From contig NZ_RAQM01000011.1 of the NCBI RefSeq assembly GCF_003610735.1, positions 1-64,000 on the forward strand: a DNA stretch of 64,000 bases, read 5' to 3'. This document shows, piece by piece, positions 25,343 to 33,840 of the stretch; positions within the stretch are counted from its first letter, which is position 1; each line of letters begins with the position of its first letter. Origin of the DNA: Tenacibaculum lutimaris (GTDB lineage Bacteria > Bacteroidota > Bacteroidia > Flavobacteriales > Flavobacteriaceae). Position numbers and translations under genes: made by a program. Under the pieces are notes generated by a model. The model was not told the origin of the DNA. It worked only from the letters and a program-made list of their open reading frames with translations, and searched no databases.

Positions 25343-25906
25343 TTAATTCTCACTTCCCCAAGGAGCAGTTGGTGTATCAATTTCTGTAGTTAAATCAAAC
25401 TTTACAGAAAATAATCTATCTGTTCCTATTCTACGTAAATTATATGTAAAACTTGTTTCATCAATCGTAACCCACCAAACATTATTAGAAGCATACGAAA
25501 TTAAATCGGCTGTATATCTATCCGCTGGAAAAAACTGAATATTAGGTAATCCCATGTTGGGGTTAACCCCTCCGTATTGCGTAATTTTATCTTCAGTACC
25601 ATCTTTATGTCGATGATCGTGTTTTAGCTTAATTAATTTATCGGAGCTCATAGTAAAAACCCAAGTACGAGATTTATCTTCACCTACAAAAAAAGGTATT
25701 CTAATCGTATTCTCTTCACAAGAGCGAACATGCATTACTAATTTTTCTCCTGTAAAACCATCTCCCTCTTTTCCTCCTGCTGTTATTGTTCCTTCAAAAG
25801 CTTTTCCGCAATGAGTTTTTAGTTTATTCCAAAATAATTCAGAATTCGTTTTTTCTTGTGCTATTAACTGTAAAGGAAGTAAAATAAGGATTAATAATTT
25901 TCTCAT
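25343..25906 (-). CDS. Secreted protein of unknown function
   Basis: The 187-residue protein has a cleavable signal peptide (residues 1-16, ending LIAQ) and a predicted beta-rich domain with CGKAFEGTI (about 33-41), MHVRSCEENTIRIPFFVGEDKSRTWV (quoted in part: IRIPFFVGEDKSRTWV) and a terminal YNLRRIGTDRLFSVKFDLT. Two Cys in the mature part may form a disulfide. The strand-turn layout resembles a small lipocalin-like fold, but I recognise no named family. It is convergent with uvrB and lies past the sucC terminator, so it has its own promoter. Confidence 0.6.
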   Translation of the reverse strand: MRKLLILILLPLQLIAQEKTNSELFWNKLKTHCGKAFEGTITAGGKEGDGFTGEKLVMHVRSCEENTIRIPFFVGEDKSRTWVFTMSSDKLIKLKHDHRHKDGTEDKITQYGGVNPNMGLPNIQFFPADRYTADLISYASNNVWWVTIDETSFTYNLRRIGTDRLFSVKFDLTTEIDTPTAPWGSEN

Positions 25907-25938
25907 TGTATGCTATTTATGTTTTAGCAAGATAAAAC

Positions 25939-25968
25939 AAAAAACCTCACTTTTCAGTGAGGTTTTTT
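25939..25968. terminator. Intrinsic terminator of sucC
   Basis: AAAAAACCTCAC pairs with GTGAGGTTTTTT (loop TTTTCA). On the minus strand the T-run follows the stem and lies 30 nt beyond the sucC stop. It could act on both strands. Confidence 0.9.
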
Positions 25969-25998
25969 AATATATTACTAAGAATTAATTAAAAAGTT

Positions 25999-27195
25999 TT
26001 AAGCGCTTAAAACTTCTTGTACTTTATCAGCTGCTTCTTGGAACTCAGTAGCTGAGATAATTTCCATTCCGCTGTTGTCTATTAATTCTTTTGCTTCTTT
26101 AGCATTTGTTCCTTGTAAACGAGCAATAATAGGCACATTAATTTTGTCACCCATGTTTTTGTAAGCATCTACAATACCTTGTGCCACACGGTCACAACGA
26201 ACGATACCTCCAAAAATGTTTACTAAGATAGCTTTTACGTTAGGATCTTTTAAAATGATTCCGAAAGCAGTTTCAACACGTTGTGCATCAGCAGTACCAC
26301 CAACATCTAAGAAGTTAGCTGGCTCACCTCCTGCTTGCTTAATTAAATCCATAGTTCCCATTGCTAAACCAGCTCCGTTTACCATACATCCAACGTTACC
26401 ATCTAAATCTACATAGTTTAATCCTGCAGCGTTTGCTTCAACTTCGATTGGATTTTCTTCACGTAAATCACGCATTTCTGCATAATCTTTGTGACGGTAT
26501 AAAGCATTGTCATCTAAAGTAACCTTAGCATCAACAGCCATGATTTTATCATCAGATGTTTTTAATACTGGGTTAATTTCAAACATCGAAGAATCAGACT
26601 TGATGTATGCAGTATATAAAGCAGTAACAAACTTTACCATTTCTTTTAAAGCCCCACCGCTTAAACCTAAGTTAAAAGCAATTTTACGAGCTTGGAAAGG
26701 TAATAATCCTGTTCCTGGATCAATTTCTTCTGTAAAAATTAAGTGTGGAGTTTCTTCTGCCACAGTTTCAATATCCATACCTCCTTCAGTAGAGTACATA
26801 ATCATGTTTCTACCTGTAGCACGGTTTAATAAAACTGACATATAAAATTCATCTGGCTCACTATCACCAGGATAATATACATCCTCAGCAATTAACACTT
26901 GGTTAACTAACTTACCTTCTGCTGAAGTTTGAGGAGTTACTAACATCATTCCTAAAATGTCATCAGCAATACTTTTTACCTCATCTAAGTTTTTAGCTAA
27001 CTTAACACCACCACCTTTTCCACGACCACCTGCGTGTACTTGAGCTTTGATTACATGCCAACCAGTACCTGTTTCTTCTGTTAATTTCTTCGCTGCTTCA
27101 ACAGCTTCTTCTGGAGTATTTGCAACAATTCCACGTTGAATACGAACGCCAAAACTGCTTAATATTTCTTTACCTTGATATTCGTGTAAGTTCAT
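25999..27195 (-). CDS. sucC: Succinyl-CoA synthetase beta subunit (ADP-forming)
   Basis: The 398-residue subunit pairs with SucD to make succinate and ATP from succinyl-CoA in the TCA cycle. It has the ATP-grasp N-terminal half (NLHEYQGKEIL opening, KAQVHAGGRGKGGGV for nucleotide binding), the SMFEINP metal-binding segment, and the CoA-ligase C-terminal domain (GNVGCMVNGAGLAMGTMD, then NIFGGIVRCD). I take the Met at 27195, which gives the family's normal N-terminus; the upstream Met at 27222 falls on the -7 box at 27220-27227. sucD is not in the window. Confidence 0.93.
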   Translation of the reverse strand: MNLHEYQGKEILSSFGVRIQRGIVANTPEEAVEAAKKLTEETGTGWHVIKAQVHAGGRGKGGGVKLAKNLDEVKSIADDILGMMLVTPQTSAEGKLVNQVLIAEDVYYPGDSEPDEFYMSVLLNRATGRNMIMYSTEGGMDIETVAEETPHLIFTEEIDPGTGLLPFQARKIAFNLGLSGGALKEMVKFVTALYTAYIKSDSSMFEINPVLKTSDDKIMAVDAKVTLDDNALYRHKDYAEMRDLREENPIEVEANAAGLNYVDLDGNVGCMVNGAGLAMGTMDLIKQAGGEPANFLDVGGTADAQRVETAFGIILKDPNVKAILVNIFGGIVRCDRVAQGIVDAYKNMGDKINVPIIARLQGTNAKEAKELIDNSGMEIISATEFQEAADKVQEVLSA

Positions 27196-27219
27196 TAGAT
27201 ATGAATTTTTAAAGTCGAA

Positions 27220-27227
27220 CAAAAATA
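27220..27227 (-). promoter_or_regulatory. -7 box TATTTTTG of sucC
   Basis: On the minus strand TATTTTTG (27227-27220) precedes the sucC ATG (27195) by 24 nt. No convincing -33 box was found. Confidence 0.55.
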
Positions 27228-27437
27228 CAAATTCAATTTATAATACCTTATAATTTGTACTTTAATTTATGATTAAAATCAATTTTATTTAATTTCCATT
27301 TTTACATTTTTTTAACATTTAAGCATGTAACATTCTTTTTTTTAACAGGTCTTTACTGTAATTAACATGATTTTGTGATTTATTTACCCTAATCATAATA
27401 ATTTAGCTAAACAACTAATTCTATATCTCAATCAACT

Positions 27438-29936
27438 ATGCTTAAAGTTTTAGCATTTATTACAACCTGTTTCTTCTTTATAGGAGTTACAAATGCCCAA
27501 ACCATTAACCAAAACAGAAAAAAACTAGACGTTATACGCGTAGATTCACCTCCCAAAATTGACGGAAAATTAGATGATGCTGCTTGGAAAAATGTTTCTG
27601 CTGCTAAAGATTTTGTTATGATGCGTCCTGATAATGGGAAACCTGAACCCGATACGCATAAAACAGAAGTTAAATTGGTGTACGATGACAACGCTATTTA
27701 CATCAGTGCGAAAATGTATGATCCTGAGCCTTCTAAAATACCAGCTGAATTTACAAACAGAGACAATATTGGTAACAGCGATTTCTTCTTAATAACCATT
27801 AATCCTAATGACGACGGACAAAACCCTTTTGAATTTTTAGTTACCAGTTCTGGTGCACAAGCAGATTCGAAAGTATCTAACGGAAACGAAGATTTTAATT
27901 GGAGTGCCGTTTGGGAAAGCGATATAAGTATTAACGATGATTCTTGGGTGGTTGAGATGAAAATTCCATATAGAGCTTTACGTTTTGCCAATGTTCCTGT
28001 ACAATCTTGGGGAATTAACTATCACAGAAAAGTATTAAACTTAAATGCTCAATTTACTTGGAACCATATTGATAATCAACAAGGAAACTGGACGCAATAT
28101 GATGGTTTGTATGAAAACTTCACCAATATAAAACCTCCTACTCGATTGAACTTTTATCCCTACGCATCAGCAACTGTAACTACTTCAGACGGCAACACTG
28201 ACTTTGACTGGAGTGTGGGTATGGACGTAAAATATGGGATTACTGAAAATTTCACACTTGACGCTACTTTAATTCCTGATTTTAGTCAAGTAGGTTTTGA
28301 CAATGTCACCTTAAATCTAGGTCCTTTCGAACAACAATTCACAGAACAACGTCAATTTTTTACTGAAGGAACGGAACTATTTAGTAAGGGAAATTTATTT
28401 TATTCAAGAAGAATTGGTTCTAGACCTATCGATCAATTTTCTAATGAACGTAAAAATGATGATGAATTCATCAACGGTAAAAAAGTGAATGATAAAGTAA
28501 TTGATGTTCCAGAAAAAGTTCAAATGCTTAATGCTATTAAAATATCTGGTAGAACCAAAGGTGGTTTAGGTGTTGGTTTTTTTAATGCTATAACTGAAAA
28601 AACAGAAGCTACCGTTGAAAGAACTGAGCAAACTATTAACGGATTAGATACCATTAGTAATATTAGTACTTATAAAACTACAGTAAACCCGTTCTCTAAC
28701 TATAATATAATGGTATTAGACCAACAATTTAACCAAAACTCATCAATAACCTTAATTAATACCAACGTAACTCGTGATGGTCGATTTAGAGATGCCAATG
28801 TAACTGGATTATTATGGCACGTAGAAGACAAAAAAAGTAGATACAATATAGATGGTAGTTTTAAAATGAGTAACATTTCTGATGATGAAAAAAACCCTAA
28901 TACAGGATATACTTTTGATACTAGTATAGGAAAACAATCAGGAAACTGGCGTGGAGAAATTGGATATAATTTCGAAAATAAAGACTACAACCCTAATGAC
29001 ATGGGAATTCTTTTCAGCAATAATGAACAAACCATTTATGGGTTTGTTGGTTACCGTTTGTTAAAACCAAAAGGAATATTCAATAATTATGGTGTTAACT
29101 TATATTACAACATCAACTTTTTACACAATCCAGGAACTTATACAGGTACCAATGGGGGACTTTCTTTTTGGGCAGACACTAAAAATAGATTTAGCTTTGG
29201 AGGAAATTTAAACTATCGTACCGAAGAAAAGGATTTCTTTGAACCTAGAGTAGGAAGTACTAGCGGAATTTACTTTAAAAGACCTGAACAATTAAATATA
29301 AATCACTGGGGATCTAGTGACTACAGAAAAAAGCTAGCTCTTGATTATGATTTCTGGTACACGTTTCATAGAGAAACCATAAGCGATATTAACCAAATAA
29401 GTTATGGTTTCGGAATAAGACCTAGATACCGGTTCAATAATCAATTTTCTTTAATTTATGGTTTAAACTACAACAAGTATGAAAACCAATTTGGGTATGT
29501 AAATAACGATGACGATGCTATTTATTTTGGACAACGTGATTGGACTTCATACAACAACTCTTTAACTGGTAAATATACATTCAACACAAAATCGGCAGTA
29601 TCATTATCATTTAGACACAATTGGAGTAAAGTTCCATATCAAAATCAATTTTATAGTTTAGATCAAACTAACGGAGAACTAAATCAAAGTAGCTATCAAG
29701 GAGATCATGATAAAAACTTTAATAGTTGGAATTTAGACGTAAATTACCAATGGCAATTTGCACCTGGTAGCCAATTAATTGCTTTTTACAGAAATTCTAT
29801 CTTTGGCTCAAACGGTCATGCAAAACACGGTTTCTTTAAAAATTTAGATCGCCTTTTTGATGAGAAACATCAGCATACATTTTCTGTTCGATTGGTATAT
29901 TTTATCGATTACAACAACATTAAAAACATATTTTAA
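27438..29936 (+). CDS. DUF5916 outer-membrane protein with CBM9-like domain
   Basis: The 832-residue protein has a signal peptide (residues 1-20, ending TNAQ), then a family-9 carbohydrate-binding-like domain (about 35-215: DSPPKIDGKLDDAAW, VKLVYDDNAIYISAKMYD, ISINDDSWVVEMKIPYRAL) and a DUF5916 region to the end whose alternating strands and final aromatic residues suggest an outer-membrane beta-barrel. Such proteins are common in marine Flavobacteria, and some are thought to act in polysaccharide or hydrocarbon-surface handling; no role is proven. A hairpin terminator follows at 29958. The 242-nt gap upstream is AT-rich with no other gene seen. Confidence 0.82.
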   Translation: MLKVLAFITTCFFFIGVTNAQTINQNRKKLDVIRVDSPPKIDGKLDDAAWKNVSAAKDFVMMRPDNGKPEPDTHKTEVKLVYDDNAIYISAKMYDPEPSKIPAEFTNRDNIGNSDFFLITINPNDDGQNPFEFLVTSSGAQADSKVSNGNEDFNWSAVWESDISINDDSWVVEMKIPYRALRFANVPVQSWGINYHRKVLNLNAQFTWNHIDNQQGNWTQYDGLYENFTNIKPPTRLNFYPYASATVTTSDGNTDFDWSVGMDVKYGITENFTLDATLIPDFSQVGFDNVTLNLGPFEQQFTEQRQFFTEGTELFSKGNLFYSRRIGSRPIDQFSNERKNDDEFINGKKVNDKVIDVPEKVQMLNAIKISGRTKGGLGVGFFNAITEKTEATVERTEQTINGLDTISNISTYKTTVNPFSNYNIMVLDQQFNQNSSITLINTNVTRDGRFRDANVTGLLWHVEDKKSRYNIDGSFKMSNISDDEKNPNTGYTFDTSIGKQSGNWRGEIGYNFENKDYNPNDMGILFSNNEQTIYGFVGYRLLKPKGIFNNYGVNLYYNINFLHNPGTYTGTNGGLSFWADTKNRFSFGGNLNYRTEEKDFFEPRVGSTSGIYFKRPEQLNINHWGSSDYRKKLALDYDFWYTFHRETISDINQISYGFGIRPRYRFNNQFSLIYGLNYNKYENQFGYVNNDDDAIYFGQRDWTSYNNSLTGKYTFNTKSAVSLSFRHNWSKVPYQNQFYSLDQTNGELNQSSYQGDHDKNFNSWNLDVNYQWQFAPGSQLIAFYRNSIFGSNGHAKHGFFKNLDRLFDEKHQHTFSVRLVYFIDYNNIKNIF

Positions 29937-29957
29937 AAGGGGAATTATTTATTGTTT

Positions 29958-29999
29958 GAAATCGGATAGGCTTTTAAAGTCTATCTGATTTCTTTTTTA
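29958..29999 (+). terminator. Intrinsic terminator after the DUF5916 gene
   Basis: GAAATCGGATAG (29958-29969) pairs with CTATCTGATTTC (29981-29992) through a CTTTTAAAG-type inner stem, followed by six T residues. Confidence 0.85.
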
Positions 30000-30026
30000 T
30001 ACATTCGTTACTTTGAAAATTACCTA

Positions 30027-30689
30027 ATGATTGTTGCTAAAAATATTCATAGACACTACGGAGATGTTGAAATCTTAAAAGGAGTAAATCTTCATATAAA
30101 AAAAGGAGAAATTGTTGCTATTGTTGGTCCGTCAGGAGCTGGAAAAACTACCTTGCTTCAAATTTTAGGCACCCTAGATAAACCTTTGAAAGATAAAAAC
30201 TATGAATTACTTGTTAATGGAGTTTCAATCAAAGATTTAAAAGATAAAGAAGTCTCTTCTTTCAGAAACAAACACATCGGATTTATCTTTCAGTTTCATC
30301 AGTTATTGCCTGAGTTTACAGCTTTAGAAAATGTTTGTATCCCTGCATTTATAGGAGGAAAAGGAAAAGTAGAAACCGAAAAAAGAGCCAAAGAATTACT
30401 AGCCTTTTTAGGGTTATCACATAGAGAAAATCACAAGCCTAATGAGCTTTCTGGTGGTGAGCAACAACGCGTAGCTGTTGCTAGAGCATTGATAAATGAG
30501 CCTTCTGTTATTTTTGCAGATGAACCATCAGGAAACCTTGATTCTACCTCAGCAAAAAACTTACACGAATTATTTTTTAAGCTACGTGATGAGTTTGGAC
30601 AAACCTTTGTGTTAGTTACACATAACAAAGAATTAGCACAAATGGCCGATAGAACACTTACAATGAAAGACGGTATTATAGTTGAATAA
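30027..30689 (+). CDS. LolD-like ABC transporter ATPase
   Basis: The 220-residue ATPase has Walker [11 protein letters not shown]-loop [16 protein letters not shown] (the sequence typical of LolD/MacB-type ATPases), signature [15 protein letters not shown], Walker [14 protein letters not shown] and H-loop THN. It is closest to LolD, which powers release of lipoproteins from the inner membrane through LolCE; no lolCE gene is adjacent, so partner genes are elsewhere. A weak -7-like TTACTTTG is at 30009-30016. It is followed by the CPBP protease gene at 30742. Confidence 0.82.
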   Translation: MIVAKNIHRHYGDVEILKGVNLHIKKGEIVAIVGPSGAGKTTLLQILGTLDKPLKDKNYELLVNGVSIKDLKDKEVSSFRNKHIGFIFQFHQLLPEFTALENVCIPAFIGGKGKVETEKRAKELLAFLGLSHRENHKPNELSGGEQQRVAVARALINEPSVIFADEPSGNLDSTSAKNLHELFFKLRDEFGQTFVLVTHNKELAQMADRTLTMKDGIIVE

Positions 30690-30741
30690 TGTAACGTTTT
30701 TAAGTTTCTATATACCTATAGTATAAAATACATCTAAAACT

Positions 30742-31296
30742 ATGCAAGAAACTTTTTACGAGCTTATCAACTATTTAAAAAATCCTATTTTAGAAAAAGA
30801 TGCCAATCAAGATACTTTATATCGGTTTCAAAAATTCTTACATCTTTTAATAATAAGTATAGTAACCGCAATGGTTAGTTTGGCTTTAATAGGTCTTGTT
30901 GACAAACTTGAATTAGTTAATTTAGCTGAAGATCATAAAGCAGAAGAACTATTTAAGTCTCTTCCTAAAATTGTAGTTTTTTTCTTAGCTGTTATTCTTG
31001 CTCCTTTGCTCGAAGAAACTTTTTTTAGAGCTCCTCTTACAGCTTTTAAAAAAGGAAAACAATTTAAAATTGCTTTTTATGTTTTCGCTGTTCTATTTGG
31101 TTTTGTACATATTAGTAATTATCAAATTTCTACAAACGTATTATTACTTTCTCCTATTTTAGTGTTACCTCAAACGTTATTAGGATTCTATTTAGGCTTT
31201 ATTCGTGTTCGCTTTGGCTTACTTTGGGCAATGGCACTACATGCTGTTTATAATGGAGTTTTTATAGGAGCTAGTTTTTTAGGAGATTTAATGTAA
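30742..31296 (+). CDS. CPBP family intramembrane metalloprotease
   Basis: The 184-residue membrane protein carries the three motifs of CPBP/CAAX-type proteases: EETFFR (about residues 94-99), FVHISN (about 119-124), and HAVYN (about 173-177), supplying Glu, Arg, and His for the intramembrane metal site. There are about four or five membrane segments. Bacterial CPBPs are involved in prenyl-type processing, bacteriocin immunity or anti-sigma cleavage, and no substrate is clear here. The TIGR02757 gene starts 1 nt after its stop, so the two are co-transcribed. Confidence 0.82.
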   Translation: MQETFYELINYLKNPILEKDANQDTLYRFQKFLHLLIISIVTAMVSLALIGLVDKLELVNLAEDHKAEELFKSLPKIVVFFLAVILAPLLEETFFRAPLTAFKKGKQFKIAFYVFAVLFGFVHISNYQISTNVLLLSPILVLPQTLLGFYLGFIRVRFGLLWAMALHAVYNGVFIGASFLGDLM

Positions 31297-31297
31297 G

Positions 31298-32062
31298 ATG
31301 AACAAAAAAGAACTAAAAGAATTTTTAGACGAAAAGGTTATACAATATAATAATCCAGATTTTATTGATAGTGATCCCATTCAAATTCCACATCAATTTT
31401 CGGTAAAAGAAGATATTGAAATTGCTGGTTTTTTAGCTGCAACTATTGCTTGGGGAAACCGTAAAATGATTATTAACAACTCCCATAAAATGATGGATTT
31501 AATGGGAAATTCTCCGTACGATTTTGTCCTCAATCATTCTGAAGAAGATTTAGCTGATTTTGACGGATTTGTACACCGAACGTTTAATGCTGATGATTTT
31601 AAGCTCTTTGTTCAATCGTTAAAAAACATCTACCAAAATCATGGCGGATTAGAAGCTGTGTTACAACCAAAAGATAATGCCGATAATTATCAGCATGCTA
31701 TTCATAACTTTAAACAAGTATTTTTTGAAATTCCACACCAATCAAGAACTTTAAAGCATGTTTCTGACCCTTTAAAAGGTTCTGCATCCAAAAGAATTAA
31801 CATGTTTTTACGTTGGATGGTTCGTGATAATACAACTGGAGTCGATTTAGGTATTTGGAAAACACATTCTCCAGCGCATTTACACTGTCCGCTAGATGTA
31901 CATACAGGAAATATTGCTCGAAAATTAAAAATTCTTACTAGAAAACAAAACGATTGGAAAGCCATTCAAGAACTTGATGTAACTCTAAGAAAGTTTGATA
32001 AAAAAGATCCTGTTAAGTATGATTTTGCCTTATTTGGCCTAGGTGTTTTTGAAAAATTTTAG
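31298..32062 (+). CDS. TIGR02757 (DUF2400) family protein
   Basis: The 254-residue protein belongs to TIGR02757/DUF2400, a conserved but uncharacterised family of Bacteroidetes, spirochaetes and others. Typical segments: EDIEIAGFLAATIAWGNRK (quoted partly: AGFLAATIAWGNRKMI), FNADDFKLFVQSLKN, RINMFLRWMVRD, and WKTHSPAHLHCPLDVHTGN, ending YDFALFGLGV. The family resembles helix-hairpin-helix DNA glycosylases in its central core, but without a biochemical assignment. It starts 1 nt after the CPBP protease and its end overlaps a GTG of the PAS protein reading frame. Confidence 0.8.
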   Translation: MNKKELKEFLDEKVIQYNNPDFIDSDPIQIPHQFSVKEDIEIAGFLAATIAWGNRKMIINNSHKMMDLMGNSPYDFVLNHSEEDLADFDGFVHRTFNADDFKLFVQSLKNIYQNHGGLEAVLQPKDNADNYQHAIHNFKQVFFEIPHQSRTLKHVSDPLKGSASKRINMFLRWMVRDNTTGVDLGIWKTHSPAHLHCPLDVHTGNIARKLKILTRKQNDWKAIQELDVTLRKFDKKDPVKYDFALFGLGVFEKF

Positions 32063-32093
32063 TTTTACTAAAAAAAGTAGTTATTTAGTAGGT

Positions 32094-32654
32094 ATGAAAA
32101 ATAGTTTTGATAAAATGATGTCTTTAGATATTTATGTATCAAATTTAGACAAAGAAGAATACGTTAAAATTGCTGATAACCTTAATCCTTCATCTAAAAA
32201 AAGTATAAACCTTTTAAGTTGGGGAATTCAAGACTTATTTATTGAAAAAGAACTATACAGTGACTTAAAACTTATAAAAACATTTTCAAAAAGCTTCAAC
32301 TGGAAAAATAACATTACATCTATAATAAAAGAAAACGATTATGAATCTTTAGTTCTTACCGATATACAAAAGAAAATAATTTGGGTAAGTGATGGTTTTA
32401 CCAAAATGACGGGCTACGAAAAAGAATTTGCATTAAACAAAACCCCACACTTTTTACAAGGAGAAAAAACAAAGGAAACTACTAGAAAAAGAATTCAAAC
32501 AAAACTTTTAAAAGGAAAACCATTTAAAGATGTAATCATTAATTACAGAAAAGATAAATCTACCTATAAATGTGAACTATACATAATTCCGCTACATAAT
32601 AAAGACAACTCGGAAATCACACATTTTTTAGCTTTAGAAAAAGAAGTGGTTTAA
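32094..32654 (+). CDS. PAS protein with a LOV-like core lacking the photoactive cysteine
   Basis: The 186-residue protein has a helical N-terminal third and a PAS domain in about residues 78-180. The core follows the LOV layout: FTKMTGY, then the segment where LOV photoreceptors have GxNCRFLQG here reading NKTPHFLQGEKT, then INYRKDKSTYKCELYIIPL. The flavin-adduct Cys is replaced and the Arg is missing, so flavin photochemistry of the LOV type is not expected, although flavin or another ligand could still bind. No kinase, cyclase or DNA-binding output domain follows. I choose the ATG at 32094; a GTG at 32043 would overlap the upstream gene by 20 nt. Confidence 0.75.
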   Translation: MKNSFDKMMSLDIYVSNLDKEEYVKIADNLNPSSKKSINLLSWGIQDLFIEKELYSDLKLIKTFSKSFNWKNNITSIIKENDYESLVLTDIQKKIIWVSDGFTKMTGYEKEFALNKTPHFLQGEKTKETTRKRIQTKLLKGKPFKDVIINYRKDKSTYKCELYIIPLHNKDNSEITHFLALEKEVV

Positions 32655-32665
32655 GCTTTAAGCAA

Positions 32666-33049
32666 ATGCAAACATTTATTCACTACTTTTTACATTTTGG
32701 TTTCCCTGTAATTATAGCCTATCTATTTTTTAAAAATAACTGGAAAAAAATTGCGCTATTACTACTTGCTACCATGTTGGTAGATGTAGATCACTTATTA
32801 GCAAGTCCTATATTTGATCCTAACCGATGTAGTTTTGGTTTTCACATATTCCATTCCTACTATGCAATAGGACTGTATGTTATCTTACTATTTTTAAAAA
32901 GACCTTATAACATTATCGGTTTAGGGTTGCTACTACACATGCTAACCGATTTTATCGATTGTTTATTTATGTATAACGCCTGTAGCTCTTGCTTAGAAAA
33001 TTCCCCAGCAAAAAATTTATTAGAATCAATAAGCAAATTACTTTTTTAA
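32666..33049 (+). CDS. DUF6122 membrane protein
   Basis: The 127-residue protein fits DUF6122, a small membrane family of Bacteroidetes distantly like YdjM/metal-dependent membrane hydrolases: four membrane segments and the polar residues LVDVDHLLA (about residues 38-46), FHIFHSYYAIG (about 59-69) and LLHMLTDFIDC (about 91-101), a His/Asp set that could bind a metal. Function is unknown. It starts 12 nt after the PAS gene and its 3' end overlaps the convergent DPH6-like gene by 12 nt. Confidence 0.78.
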   Translation: MQTFIHYFLHFGFPVIIAYLFFKNNWKKIALLLLATMLVDVDHLLASPIFDPNRCSFGFHIFHSYYAIGLYVILLFLKRPYNIIGLGLLLHMLTDFIDCLFMYNACSSCLENSPAKNLLESISKLLF

Positions 33050-33796
33050 CAGTAAATCACAGTACCAAAAACTTCTATCATAGTTTTTAGTGGTGCTTTC
33101 CTCTTTTTTCTTAGTTTTCTTTGAATCTTGATAACAATTGTCATCATCACTTTTATGCAAAGTATACGATTTCAACACCTTCTCTCCTATTTCAAACTCC
33201 ACAGGTTTCTTAAAAATAGGTCCGTCATAACAAAAGGTATGAAACTCACCATTTTCTCCGCAAACATCTACTCCTTCAGGAAGCTCATTGATAAAGTCTT
33301 CATCAATAACTCTCCCTACAAACTCTTCTCCTAATAATTTTGCATTCACACAAACAGTGATTGTTTTAAAACCTAAGGCTAAAAACTCACGAAGTAACTC
33401 TTTTGTATCTTGTTTCCATAACGGATACACACCTGTAATTCCTACTTCTTGCAGTTTCGAATCACGATACGCTCTTAAATCCTCTAAAAAAACATCTCCA
33501 AAAATACCATTTACAAGCCCTGAATCTTTTAACTCAGCCGTTTTCTCCTTCATTCTCTGGTTATACAAATCCATAGTAACCTCAGCAGGAAAATATATTT
33601 TTTCTAAAGGAATACCAATACCTTCAGCCTGAGCATCTAACAAGTCTTCATGCAACCCATGCATTGAAACACGTTGGTAATCTTGATTTACATTCGTTAT
33701 CAATTTTTGCACATCGTATTCTTTTTGTTGCAATATTTTGTACAATGCTAATGAAGAGTCTTTTCCTGAACTCCAGTTAAAATAGGCTTTTTTCAT
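33038..33796 (-). CDS. Diphthine-ammonia-ligase-like PP-loop ATPase (DPH6/DUF71)
   Basis: The 252-residue protein has the PP-loop NWSSGKDSSLALYK (about residues 6-19) and the ATP-binding-domain-4 motifs INGIFGDVFLEDLRAYRD and the ENGEFHTFCYDGPIF closing of this family. In archaea and eukaryotes the enzyme finishes diphthamide on EF2; bacteria lack diphthamide, so the substrate is different and unknown (some members act in B12-related or thiamine-like metabolism). The C-terminal part after about 205 is a lysine-rich linker and a final SFWYCDLL segment. I use the Met at 33796: an upstream Met at 33811 overlaps the rimO terminator. The 3' end overlaps the DUF6122 gene by 12 nt. Confidence 0.8.
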   Translation of the reverse strand: MKKAYFNWSSGKDSSLALYKILQQKEYDVQKLITNVNQDYQRVSMHGLHEDLLDAQAEGIGIPLEKIYFPAEVTMDLYNQRMKEKTAELKDSGLVNGIFGDVFLEDLRAYRDSKLQEVGITGVYPLWKQDTKELLREFLALGFKTITVCVNAKLLGEEFVGRVIDEDFINELPEGVDVCGENGEFHTFCYDGPIFKKPVEFEIGEKVLKSYTLHKSDDDNCYQDSKKTKKKEESTTKNYDRSFWYCDLLLKK

Positions 33797-33810
33797 ATGA
33801 CAAATATGCA

Positions 33811-33836
33811 TAAAAAAACCTGCATTTCGCAGGTTT
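33811..33836 (-). terminator. Intrinsic terminator of rimO
   Basis: On the minus strand AAACCTGC (from 33836) pairs with GCAGGTTT (to 33816), loop GAAAT, followed by T7. It lies 5 nt after the rimO stop codon. Confidence 0.9.
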
Positions 33837-33840
33837 GATT

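Noticed and set aside
33038-33796. True diphthamide synthesis
   Set aside because: Bacteria have no diphthamide on EF-G; only the fold is assigned.
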